Source: Oceaniferula marina (lineage in GTDB: Bacteria; Verrucomicrobiota; Verrucomicrobiia; Verrucomicrobiales; Akkermansiaceae). Taken from it: a DNA stretch of 64,000 nt. Positions 37,547 through 45,471 of the stretch are shown here, piece by piece; within the stretch, counting starts at the first letter, position 1; each line of letters begins with the position of its first letter. The translations under genes and the position numbers were made by a program. The stretch covers positions 1-64,000 of the forward strand of contig NZ_JACBAZ010000008.1 in NCBI RefSeq assembly GCF_013391475.1, written 5' to 3'. The notes below the pieces were generated by a model. It had not been told where the DNA came from. It worked only from the letters and a program-made list of their open reading frames with translations, and did not search any database.

Positions 37547-37945
37547 ATGAAAAACATACCCACCATCGCCGGAGCTCTGCTCGGACTCGCCTTCATCACC
37601 TTTGGTTTAAATCACTTTCTGCATTTCATCCCCATGGGGGGAGGACCACCAGAGGGGTCACCTCCGGCCCTGTTCTTTGCGGCCATCGTCCCCACAGGAT
37701 TCCTCACCTTTGTCAAAATCTGTGAAATTCTGGGTGGCATTCTCGTCAGCATTCCCAAAACACGAAATCTTGGACTCCTGGTTCTCGGTCCGATTGTTGT
37801 CAACATTCTGGCATTCAACATCCTCATTGCCGGAGGCTCAGCCGTATTCCAAGCACCCGTGATCGCGGTCTCCCTGCTCTCAGCCTACCTGCTGTGGCAT
37901 GGTCGCGAGGCCTTTGGCGGCTTAGTCAATGCCTCGAGCAAGTAA
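37547..37945 (+). CDS. DoxX-like membrane protein
   Basis: A 132-residue protein with four transmembrane helices (about residues 7-28, 43-63, 70-96, 100-122). Features typical of DoxX-like small proteins are FGLNHF near the start and the loop PPALFFAAIVPTGFLTFVKICEILGGILV. DoxX proteins are linked to redox or sulfur stress in other bacteria. Third gene of the pirin operon, 18 nt after the reductase. It has an unusual GGGPPEGSPP loop after the first helix. Confidence 0.85.
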   Translation: MKNIPTIAGALLGLAFITFGLNHFLHFIPMGGGPPEGSPPALFFAAIVPTGFLTFVKICEILGGILVSIPKTRNLGLLVLGPIVVNILAFNILIAGGSAVFQAPVIAVSLLSAYLLWHGREAFGGLVNASSK

Positions 37946-38150
37946 TCCACCCTAGGAAGTAGACTAGCGATCTGTCGCCCCTCTGCCCCTGCCCCCTGAT
38001 TGCGCCACCACATCCCAAGCCCTTGCCCCGAGCCCTTGCCTCCACGAGACATCCCCTGCACTCGGCAGGGAAAGAGGGCAAGGCTTTGGATGTCGTATTT
38101 CTCCATGAGCTTGCATTGACAAATCCCCATCCCCGTGGGATCAATCCGTC

Positions 38151-38693
38151 ATGCAGACTGAGATCATCACCAACCGCGAAGTAAAGGCCGTACAAATCCC
38201 CAGCGGGGACCCGTTCAACCTGCCAGCTGGAACGGCTGTGATTATTACTCAAACCTTGGGTGGCTCTTTCACCGTTGCCACGCAATCCGGCTTGGCCCGC
38301 ATTTCTTCTGAAGACGCTGACGCGCTCGGAATCGACCCCAATGAAACCAAACCAAGCGGCAACGATGACCTTCCGGAAGATGCCTCCTTGGAAGACAGAG
38401 TCTGGAACCAACTCAAACAAGTTTTCGACCCTGAAATTCCAGTCGACATCGTCAACCTCGGCCTCGTCTATGACTGCGTGCTTGATGAAGAAGACGGAAA
38501 AACCACGGTTCACATCAAAATGACCCTGACAGCTCCCGGTTGCGGCATGGGTCCCGTCATCGCTGCAGACGCCCAGGCCCGGGTCATGTCACTCGATGGC
38601 ATCGTCGATGCCCACGTCGACCTCGTCTGGGATCCAGCTTGGAATCAGGACATGATTTCCGAAGAAGGAAAAATGAAACTGGGAATGATCTAA
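38151..38693 (+). CDS. sufT: SufT/DUF59 iron-sulfur assembly factor
   Basis: A 180-residue protein. The N-terminal 80 residues form a small beta domain typical of SufT-like proteins. The C-terminal MIP18/DUF59 domain has the signature DPEIPVDIVNLGLVYD and the conserved APGCGMG with its Cys. SufT contributes to Fe-S cluster maturation under high demand. In other bacteria it lies in suf operons; here no suf genes are adjacent. The 205-nt gap before it contains nothing I recognise. Confidence 0.9.
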   Translation: MQTEIITNREVKAVQIPSGDPFNLPAGTAVIITQTLGGSFTVATQSGLARISSEDADALGIDPNETKPSGNDDLPEDASLEDRVWNQLKQVFDPEIPVDIVNLGLVYDCVLDEEDGKTTVHIKMTLTAPGCGMGPVIAADAQARVMSLDGIVDAHVDLVWDPAWNQDMISEEGKMKLGMI

Positions 38694-38827
38694 CCCGGCT
38701 CCACTCCACCCTCCAGACAGGAGGAACAATCGGCACCACTCCACTGCCGACTAAAGTGGCCTGAAAACCAAGCCACTTTGATCACCTTGCAGGATGAGCT
38801 CCCATACGATCATAGTATGGGTATCTT

Positions 38828-40573
38828 ATGAAGCTCCTCGCGTCGATCACCCTCTTGCTGCTGGCGAACCAGGCAGCACTCACTGCACCATTCAAACTTT
38901 CCCGGGCCATCATTAACAAACCGGGAACTGTACTTACGTCTTCGCCAAAAATCGAGATCCCCAAAGGTCTGATTGTTCAAGGGTCCGAAGTGCACTACAA
39001 GGTCACCAGCACCAACAGCAGCCAAGCAATCAGTGATTTCACCTGCCACTTTGGATTCGATCACATGAGGGGAATGCAAGCCTTCCAGAAACCTCAAGGA
39101 AGCAACACCAACTTCTTCAAGGCCGATTGGTATGGTCAGAATGTTGTCAAGGTCACCATCACCAACAAACGCACTGGTGAAGTTACACATTTAACCGACA
39201 AGCCCTTTTGCCACTTTGCTTCGCGCCAGGTCCTGGGTGGCAATGCAGACCTACTATCAAAAGAGGCGTGCAGCAACATTCGTCGAGGAGACATCCATGA
39301 CATCCGCAAACCAGAAAAGGGCATGGCCTATCTACCGAAAGATATTTCCCGGGGAGACTCCTCTTCCGAGCAGCTAACCAAAGGATTCTTCGAAACCACC
39401 GAGCCAAGGATCTTCCAAACGAAAAAAGGCACCTTGATCGCTGCGATCCAAGCGAGGCGCATTGGCAAAAATGATGCACCTGCGGGACAGGGCATCGTCG
39501 TCAAGCGGAGCACCGACCAAGGTTCCAGCTGGACTCATGAACTCCTGCTTGATCAAGACGCCAACGACGTCTGGGGGTACTCAGCCCTCGTCGAAGTCGA
39601 CAGCACCCTTTACTGCTACGCGGTAGCCGGTCATCCGGGGCACCAGGATGCCAACCGTAAAATCCGGGGGATTTACTATTATACCAGCCAAGATGAAGGA
39701 AAAACATGGAGCCAAAGAAAACGTCACGACCAACTTTCCGCCCTCATCGGGATTGAACCGTCCAAACCCATTCCCTCGGGCGCTTCACCTAACTGCAATA
39801 TCCTTGTTGTTCCCAGGATGACACTTGATGGCAACAAAGCACCTGAGGGGCATGGATTGCTCTTCTCAACCTACGCCCACGGCTACATCTGGGCATCGAT
39901 CGACGGAGGCAAGTCATGGAGGATGGTCGCCGATCACCGCAGCTATGCCGACGCCAAAAACAATGGTTATCAACACCCGGTCCAAATTGAAAACGAACTC
40001 GCATGGTGCACTCTGGACAATCCTGAAGGTGACATCTACATGGTCTGGCGCAGACAATCTTTCAAAGGATACAAAAACGAGTACCTCGTATCCAGACACT
40101 TCCGCTCCGGAAAGCTCGGAATGAAGGTCAAAAAAATCTACAATCAGGAGCTCAAAAATATCCAGGCCAGACGCTGCCACTTTGGCATCCGTAAAATTGC
40201 GGAGGGGCAGCACAAAGGAAAAATTCTACTCGCCACGCAAGGGTCAGGGTCGAGGAACCATATTCGACTCGGGCTCTCCAGGATGCCTCTGAACAAAAAC
40301 AGCAGCATCCCATCCAAGCTGTTCGATGAGGTGACCGTCATGAAAGACATCGGTTGGGGATACTGTGACATCACCTATCTGAATGCGGCCCATCCGGCCC
40401 ACCAGTCCATGGGAAAAGATGCCATTTTTATCCTCGGAGAAAGCGAGCCCATCCACACAAAAACCTATCAATTCATCCCTCTCAAACCAAGCGGCAAAGG
40501 AAAAAACGAACGCTACAGCACCACCGCCTTTACCCTGAGCGTAGAATATTTTGAGTTCTTGAAAAAGCAATGA
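38828..40573 (+). CDS. Secreted sialidase-like (BNR/Asp-box) protein
   Basis: A 581-residue protein with signal peptide (LLASITLLLLANQAALTA), an N-terminal beta domain to about residue 190, and a six-bladed propeller. Asp boxes are seen as STDQGSSWT, SQDEGKTWS and SIDGGKSWR. TEPRIFQTKKGTLIAAIQARR matches the first-blade region of GH33-type sialidases where the first catalytic Arg sits (usually RIP). Many related secreted propellers in this phylum act on other sugars, so sialic acid cleavage is only a possibility. Its stop codon overlaps an ATG (ATGA) of a frame leading into the glycosyltransferase. Confidence 0.8.
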   Translation: MKLLASITLLLLANQAALTAPFKLSRAIINKPGTVLTSSPKIEIPKGLIVQGSEVHYKVTSTNSSQAISDFTCHFGFDHMRGMQAFQKPQGSNTNFFKADWYGQNVVKVTITNKRTGEVTHLTDKPFCHFASRQVLGGNADLLSKEACSNIRRGDIHDIRKPEKGMAYLPKDISRGDSSSEQLTKGFFETTEPRIFQTKKGTLIAAIQARRIGKNDAPAGQGIVVKRSTDQGSSWTHELLLDQDANDVWGYSALVEVDSTLYCYAVAGHPGHQDANRKIRGIYYYTSQDEGKTWSQRKRHDQLSALIGIEPSKPIPSGASPNCNILVVPRMTLDGNKAPEGHGLLFSTYAHGYIWASIDGGKSWRMVADHRSYADAKNNGYQHPVQIENELAWCTLDNPEGDIYMVWRRQSFKGYKNEYLVSRHFRSGKLGMKVKKIYNQELKNIQARRCHFGIRKIAEGQHKGKILLATQGSGSRNHIRLGLSRMPLNKNSSIPSKLFDEVTVMKDIGWGYCDITYLNAAHPAHQSMGKDAIFILGESEPIHTKTYQFIPLKPSGKGKNERYSTTAFTLSVEYFEFLKKQ

Positions 40574-40626
40574 TCCCGTCCATGATCTGAGGCATCAACC
40601 GGCGACCTCCAACGATTTCCGTCATT

Positions 40627-41619
40627 ATGCCCTGTTACCAGGCAGGTAACAGCGTGGGCCGGGCTATCAACAGCATCCGCACACAAACATTCAAGGACTG
40701 GGAACTCATCGTCGTCGATGATGGCAGCAGTGACCACAGCATCGACGAAATTCTCAACCACGTCAGACAAGATCAGCGTGTCTGCCTGATCCGGCAACCG
40801 CACCAGGGAGTCGTTGCGGCATCCAACCATGGCTTCGAACACGCGAGGGGCGCCACGATCGCCCGCATGGATGCCGATGACGTTTCGCGTCCCCGCCGCT
40901 TGGAATGCCAACTTGAATACCTGCATGCACATCGTGACCTGGGAGCTGTGTCATGCCAGGTTCACTTCGCCGGAGATTCGTCTCTGGCCGGTGGCTACGC
41001 CCACCACGTTCACTGGACCAATAGCTGCCGGGACGCCGCGAGCATCGAACGAAACCGCTTCATCGACCTTCCCGTCCCTCATCCCACCCTGCTCTACCGC
41101 AGGGAGATCATTGAGCAACACGGCCACTACCGCCACGGCGATTTTCCGGAAGACTACGAACTCATTCTGCGCTGGATTTCACAAGGTGTCAGCATCGGCA
41201 AAACCGAGGACATCCTCTTCGATTGGTATGACCCGCCAAGCCGCCTGTCACGCAATGACACCCGCTACCACATGAGCGCCTTCCACCAGTGTAAAGCCCC
41301 CTACCTCCTCAAAGCCCTCCAAAAGAACGGTACCGACACCCGGGATCTCTGGATCTGGGGCGCTGGCCGTCCATCGCGAAAATCGGCACGCCCACTTGAG
41401 CATGTCTGGAAGCAAGCCTCCGGCTTCATCGATATCGACCCTGCAAAAATCGGCCGCCAACTTCACGGTCGCCCCGTGGTCTCACCAAACGACCTCCCGC
41501 CTCCGGAACAGGCGGTTATCGTCAGTTACGTTGGGACCAGAGGTGCGCACCAAAATATCCGGGAATGCCTGCTGTCAGCGGGGCGAAGGGAAGGTATCGA
41601 TTTTTGGATCGCGGCTTAA
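40627..41619 (+). CDS. Family 2 glycosyltransferase with unclear start
   Basis: A GT-A fold family 2 glycosyltransferase of 330 residues from the first usable ATG. It has WELIVVDDGSSDHS, the DxD-type RMDADDVSRPRRLE, PVPHPTLLYRREI and the catalytic-base region GDFPEDYELILRW. A C-terminal 90-residue domain has a Gly-rich WIWGAGRPSRK that resembles a nucleotide-binding start. Homologues usually begin before ISVIMPCYQ. Here the in-frame upstream sequence PPTISVI is present but is preceded by a TGA (40588-40590), six codons after an ATG (40570) that overlaps the sialidase stop. So the true start is uncertain: a nonsense mutation, an unusual start codon, or a shortened protein. Confidence 0.85.
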   Translation: MPCYQAGNSVGRAINSIRTQTFKDWELIVVDDGSSDHSIDEILNHVRQDQRVCLIRQPHQGVVAASNHGFEHARGATIARMDADDVSRPRRLECQLEYLHAHRDLGAVSCQVHFAGDSSLAGGYAHHVHWTNSCRDAASIERNRFIDLPVPHPTLLYRREIIEQHGHYRHGDFPEDYELILRWISQGVSIGKTEDILFDWYDPPSRLSRNDTRYHMSAFHQCKAPYLLKALQKNGTDTRDLWIWGAGRPSRKSARPLEHVWKQASGFIDIDPAKIGRQLHGRPVVSPNDLPPPEQAVIVSYVGTRGAHQNIRECLLSAGRREGIDFWIAA

Positions 41620-41645
41620 TGCCGGACCATCGCCCCAGAGCGACA

Positions 41646-42887
41646 TCAAAGCTGCAGGCCTGTGCCAGGCATCTCATCACGAACTTGATCCATCCGGAAT
41701 TCACCCATGCCGGCCTCAGCGGCCCAATCAGGCCAGTGGTTGATCGCGGTCAATACCTCCTCCAATAGCTGATGGCAGCCATCGACCCTCATGTTTTTTC
41801 CCATCTGCAAAAGATCAGCCACACTCACGTGCGCATGTTTTCCATTCACCCTCGCGGCCCGAACATCCGAAACCAAGGGGTTGGACGATCTCGTCAAATC
41901 ATACGCCGGGGACAACTGCCACTCGCCGTCGGGAGTCATCAAAAAAGCATGGTTCTTTGCGTGATCATCATCATTTCCCGCAAGGACATTGAAGCAAGCT
42001 CGCCTGAACACCTTCTGAACCTCGGCTTCATTCCGAGTGAGTCGTCGGGTCTGTTCCAATAGATCTTCATAATCCATGCCCTCCCTAATCAAGGTATGGG
42101 TCAAACCTGAGTAAGTGTGCACATGCCGCTTGGACTCCCCAGGCCGGTCAAAGCGCTTGGAAATAAAATGACAAGCACCGTGACTACCACACAACAAGCC
42201 GGTCTCGGCCATAAGAATCCCCGCCGCTTTAGCCATCAAGGAATAAGCGTATTCTTCCTTTCCTTGCTCATATTCCGGATCCAGGTCGAACTTCAACAAC
42301 CAACGGTCGAAGCCCGAGGGTAAGCGGCCACCACCGGCACAGGCTTTGGAAAAATCATGATTAAACCCGAGCAAGACCTTCGGCTGGGCACCACCGGATG
42401 ACAAACCGGAGCGCATCAAGCCCGGCAACATCGACTCGGTATCCCCCTGAAGCAGGGCATGCGCATTTTTTACCAGGTCTGCAACCTCAACCGTCAGTTC
42501 CTCACGAAAACTCCCCGCACTCACCGATGGACTATAAGCCATCGCACCCATGGCATGCTCACCGGTACAAGCCAATTTTTGCAATGGTGTCACCTTTTCC
42601 CAGGGAATCCCTTTATCCTCGAAATAACACATCATCATCTGCTCCCCCCACCAATCTGGTAAACTATCGGCAAACAAACCGAACAAAGGACCATACGAAG
42701 GTGAAGGCGTTTGAACCGGCCCTTCCAGATGAGTAGGCAAATAGATTGGCGAAAGCTCAATTCCGCGGGCCGTCCACCCGGGGAAGTATTCAAAGTGAAT
42801 CCCACCGGCTTCAGACTCTGTCAAATATCCGATAACACTGCGCTCGGATCCCCCCATATATCGCACTTCTACCTTCATCACATCCAT
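41646..42887 (-). CDS. HipA-like serine/threonine kinase, no HipB partner seen
   Basis: A 413-residue HipA-family kinase. HipA proteins phosphorylate translation targets such as glutamyl-tRNA synthetase and cause growth arrest or persistence. An N-terminal HipA_N-like domain covers about residues 1-100. The Gly-rich SSGGAQPKVLL, the catalytic NDDDHAKNHAFL and the metal-binding SPAYDLT are all intact. HipA normally pairs with an upstream HTH protein HipB. The 180 nt upstream contain no such gene and the next gene is on the other strand. It may be an orphan, fuse functions, or use a distant partner. It is convergent with the glycosyltransferase. Confidence 0.88.
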   Translation of the reverse strand: MDVMKVEVRYMGGSERSVIGYLTESEAGGIHFEYFPGWTARGIELSPIYLPTHLEGPVQTPSPSYGPLFGLFADSLPDWWGEQMMMCYFEDKGIPWEKVTPLQKLACTGEHAMGAMAYSPSVSAGSFREELTVEVADLVKNAHALLQGDTESMLPGLMRSGLSSGGAQPKVLLGFNHDFSKACAGGGRLPSGFDRWLLKFDLDPEYEQGKEEYAYSLMAKAAGILMAETGLLCGSHGACHFISKRFDRPGESKRHVHTYSGLTHTLIREGMDYEDLLEQTRRLTRNEAEVQKVFRRACFNVLAGNDDDHAKNHAFLMTPDGEWQLSPAYDLTRSSNPLVSDVRAARVNGKHAHVSVADLLQMGKNMRVDGCHQLLEEVLTAINHWPDWAAEAGMGEFRMDQVRDEMPGTGLQL

Positions 42888-43004
42888 TGCCAGTGATCAT
42901 ACCCGCACACCACCTCTTGGCAACTCCCGATCAGGCGAGGCCTACAGACTAGGCCTACAGACGAGGTCAACAGAAGCATGTCACAGGGATGTCAAATCCG
43001 TCAC

Positions 43005-43032
43005 TTGCACTCTTTTGTTCATCGCGTAGGAT
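43005..43032 (+). promoter_or_regulatory. Candidate promoter of the selenoprotein gene
   Basis: TTGCAC (43005-43010), a 16-nt spacer, then TAGGAT (43027-43032), giving a predicted leader of about 30 nt before ATG 43070. Weak match to a housekeeping promoter; no operator seen. Confidence 0.35.
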
Positions 43033-43069
43033 GCTATCGGTTATCATCTGACACCATATCATATTATTT

Positions 43070-43669
43070 ATGAAAACAACCCTACTGACTACAGCCATGG
43101 CGGCTCTCGGTCTTGCTCTTTCCCCGCTCTATGCGACGGATGGAGAAGCCAGTCCCGAAACGACCGCCGAAGCCCAAGCTGCCGAAACCATCTCCACCTA
43201 CGTCATCCAATACAGTGGCGGAGGATGAGGCGTCGCCCGCAGAGCCGGTCTGGCTCTGAAAACACAGGAAGGCATCCAAACCATCCTCCTTTCCGGACTC
43301 CGTGCCACCGTGGTCATGGACGAAGGCAAAGAACTCGATAAGGAGAAAACAACCAAGGCATTCAAAGCCAAAGGGCTCCCGGTCAAATCATTCGAGAAAA
43401 CCGAAACCCCCGTCCCCGCCGCAACCTACCAATTGATGGTGGCCGGCACCGGATGAGCGGAAACAAACGAAAAGGTCCGTGTGGCCTTGGAAAAAATTGA
43501 TGGTATTCAAGCTGCCTACGTCAATAACGGCATCAGCTTGCATCTCGAAACCAAAGACGGCTACGATCAAAAAAAGATCGCCGCCGCGCTCAAACCCTTC
43601 AAACTCAAAATCAAAGAAGCCAAACAGCTCGAAGGTTCCCCCTTCGAAGCCAGCCCGGCAACAAGCTAA
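43070..43669 (+). CDS. Predicted selenoprotein: exported tandem HMA-like domains with two UGA-encoded Sec
   Basis: ATG 43070 to TAA 43667-43669 gives 199 residues if two in-frame UGA codons (43226-43228, residue 53; 43454-43456, residue 129) are read through. A signal peptide covers residues 1-22 (TAMAALGLALSPLYA). Two related domains follow: TYVIQYSGGGUGVARRAGLA... and TYQLMVAGTGUAETNEKVRVA.... Both match the beta-alpha-beta pattern of heavy-metal-associated domains. The second has VALEKIDGIQAAYV, close to the HMA consensus V..AL..I.GV. In HMA proteins the motif is GMxCxxC; here Sec replaces the first Cys and the second is absent (A56, T132). A SECIS-like hairpin follows each UGA. The mature protein would have no Cys, so the Sec pair is probably the functional centre for metal binding or redox. 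Alternative: a pseudogene with two nonsense codons. Confidence 0.8.
43226..43258 (+). promoter_or_regulatory. Bacterial SECIS element 1 (after Sec codon 53)
   Basis: UGA at 43226-43228. A perfect 7-bp stem CAGAGCC (43240-43246) / GGCTCTG (43252-43258) holds the 5-nt loop GGUCU, 18 nt after the UGA. Known bacterial SECIS elements have a short apical loop with a leading G about 16-37 nt after the codon, and this fits well. Confidence 0.75.
43454..43488 (+). promoter_or_regulatory. Bacterial SECIS element 2 (after Sec codon 129)
   Basis: UGA at 43454-43456. Stem AAGG (43472-43475) plus CC (43477-43478) pairs with GG-CCTT (43483-43488), with one bulged U at 43476 and apical loop GUGU, whose G lies 22 nt after the UGA. 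A bulged U in the upper stem and GU in the loop are the features that SelB contacts in the E. coli fdhF element. Confidence 0.7.
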
Positions 43670-43697
43670 CAAACACCCCCGTTGGTAACCATCCGAG

Positions 43698-43730
43698 CGG
43701 TCGTTGTCCCATAGACAACGACCGTTTTTT
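43698..43730 (+). terminator. Rho-independent terminator after the selenoprotein gene
   Basis: A perfect 11-bp stem CGGTCGTTGTC (43698-43708) / GACAACGACCG (43714-43724) with a 5-nt loop and six T. It lies 28 nt beyond the TAA, supporting one transcript that covers the whole UGA-containing frame. Confidence 0.95.
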
Positions 43731-43767
43731 ATGCCCCCGAACCAAGAGCTTCGAGCCACACGAAAGC

Positions 43768-44355
43768 TTATGGCATCACAATCAACAACAAAAAGGGAGA
43801 ACGTTTACTCGCTTTGGCCCGTCGGATACAACAGCATTCGACAAAGGACGCCTCCCTCTCCAGCACCCAGGATAACACCTGTGCCGCTTCGGTATCCCCA
43901 CCGGAATGCCCAGGATAACACATCACGGAAAGCACCCCACCCGACCCAAGCAAACGCAACGCTTGATCCATGGCCATCAAGCTTGAATCCCCATGGGTAA
44001 TCACCTGCTTGTCTGCACCCGGTAAGTAGCCAAGATTGAACATCACAGCTTGAATCTTTCCCAAAAAGCGTTCTCCGATCTGATCCAACATCCGTTCATG
44101 CCCGCAACAAAACAATTGATACGATGCCGCAGAAATGCCGCCATCTTCAAGTCGCTGCCGACTTTTCCCAATGGCGGCCGTTTGAATATCAAAACCAAAA
44201 AGGCGGCCACCTGCCCCCACCAGACCAGCTAAAAACAAGGCGTCGTGACCATTACCCAGAGTTGCATCCACCACAGAACTCCCCGGGGTCACACGCTCTT
44301 GCAAAAAAGCATGCCCCCAATGGATCAGACTCCCCTCAACCGTCAGCTCCTTCAT
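43768..44355 (-). CDS. mnmM: MnmM/YtqB-like SAM methyltransferase (tRNA wobble uridine)
   Basis: A 195-residue class I methyltransferase. SAM motif VVDATLGNGHDALFLAGLVG with the acidic FGFDIQ, and the family-specific AVMFNLGYLPGADKQVITH, match the YtqB group. YtqB (MnmM) methylates 5-aminomethyl-2-thiouridine at the tRNA wobble base to mnm5s2U. The start is 24 nt after the stop of the FAD oxidoreductase on the same strand, so both are one operon. This context supports a role in wobble-uridine modification. It is convergent with the selenoprotein gene. Confidence 0.8.
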   Translation of the reverse strand: MKELTVEGSLIHWGHAFLQERVTPGSSVVDATLGNGHDALFLAGLVGAGGRLFGFDIQTAAIGKSRQRLEDGGISAASYQLFCCGHERMLDQIGERFLGKIQAVMFNLGYLPGADKQVITHGDSSLMAMDQALRLLGSGGVLSVMCYPGHSGGDTEAAQVLSWVLEREASFVECCCIRRAKASKRSPFLLLIVMP

Positions 44356-44379
44356 GTGCAGTCAATGATGTTAAGCCAA

Positions 44380-45408
44380 TTACAATGCTGCCAGATCCAG
44401 ATCAGGATCAAGCTGATGCTCTCCACATAAATATTCGGCAAAATGGCGAGCCACATAGGGAGCCATCAACGACCCCTTCGACCCCAACCCGTTGAAAAAT
44501 CCAACGGATTCCAAATCCGGGTGCATCCCCACCACCGGCTGACTGTTGCGAATAATCGGGCGAACCCCCGCCTCATGGTCAATGACCTCAAAAGGCACCG
44601 GAACCCAACGCTTCAACTTCGTCAGGACTTCCTCCTTCCCCTCTTCACTCGGAATGGAATCAAGCTGGTCCCAGTTATAATTTGCTCCGCCCTTCCAAAC
44701 ACCCCCGCCACGAGGGGCAATCCAGCCGTCGGCGTGATACCGTGAAGATTCATCCATACCATCAAGCCAAAGTGTCAACACCTCCCCTTTCGCACTCCGG
44801 TGAGGAAGATCGCCAAACCAACCATCCCCACCAAGGCCATACGCGCCAAGACACAAAATCAATCGTCGGGCTTCCACCCCCTGCCACTGCACCCATCCAC
44901 TCTCAAAACTTACGTCCTCCTGTGAAAACTCCCCCTCCATCCACGCCTCGTGCCGAATCAAGCGCTCCATGGCCACCCGCAAAAAGACCTTGGTATCCAA
45001 CCACGCTCCGGATTCCATGCGAAGAGCTCCCCACGGAGCTTCCACCGTCGCACGATCCGTCATCTCCCCCCACCGTCGAACCTCGTCATCCTTCGCCAAC
45101 CACTTCCCCCGTTGTTTTTCATCACCTAAAATCCGAACCACGGGCTGGGAATGATAAAATTTCCGCCCGGATCTGATTTCCAGCCGATGATAAAACTCTT
45201 CGGCATAATGCAAACAAGCGTCCTGCCGCCAAGCAGGATTCAAGCCTTTACCTGTCAAGGGAGTGACCAATCCGGCAGCGACTCTGGATGAGGCTCCCTT
45301 GTCCTTCCGGTCTACAACCATGACCGACTTCCCTCGGTCGAGCAGATGCATCGCCAAGCAACTTCCAGCGAGACCTTGTCCCATCACCAAATAATCAACC
45401 TGCGCCAT
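44380..45408 (-). CDS. FAD-dependent oxidoreductase, MnmC oxidase-domain-like
   Basis: A 342-residue DAO-type flavoprotein. The dinucleotide motif is VMGQGLAGSCLAMHLLDRG followed by VVDRKD. SSRVAAGLVTPLTGKGLNPAW near the start and AGVRPIIRNSQPVVGMHP plus NGLGSKGSLMAPYVA near the end are the pattern of the MnmC(o)/glycine-oxidase group. MnmC(o) removes the carboxymethyl group of cmnm5U to give nm5U, the substrate of MnmM, which is encoded 24 nt downstream. I therefore infer a split MnmC-type pathway. Start ATG 45408 (MAQVDYL) was preferred to ATG 45423. Other amine oxidase functions remain possible. Confidence 0.7.
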   Translation of the reverse strand: MAQVDYLVMGQGLAGSCLAMHLLDRGKSVMVVDRKDKGASSRVAAGLVTPLTGKGLNPAWRQDACLHYAEEFYHRLEIRSGRKFYHSQPVVRILGDEKQRGKWLAKDDEVRRWGEMTDRATVEAPWGALRMESGAWLDTKVFLRVAMERLIRHEAWMEGEFSQEDVSFESGWVQWQGVEARRLILCLGAYGLGGDGWFGDLPHRSAKGEVLTLWLDGMDESSRYHADGWIAPRGGGVWKGGANYNWDQLDSIPSEEGKEEVLTKLKRWVPVPFEVIDHEAGVRPIIRNSQPVVGMHPDLESVGFFNGLGSKGSLMAPYVARHFAEYLCGEHQLDPDLDLAAL

Positions 45409-45471
45409 ACCTACGACTATCATAAAACAGGAAGTTGAACACGCTTCAATTACTCCTCAGCCCAGAAAGCA

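Noticed and set aside
40588-40632. Third selenocysteine codon in the glycosyltransferase leader
   Set aside because: No compact hairpin with an apical G lies at 16-37 nt after the TGA, and the residue falls before the domain starts. Kept only as a start-site puzzle.
43070-43669. Ordinary pseudogene with two nonsense mutations
   Set aside because: Considered seriously. Both stops are UGA, both fall at the equivalent Cys position of two repeats, both have well-placed hairpins, and the rest of the frame is intact with a signal peptide and terminator. Chance alone is a poor explanation.
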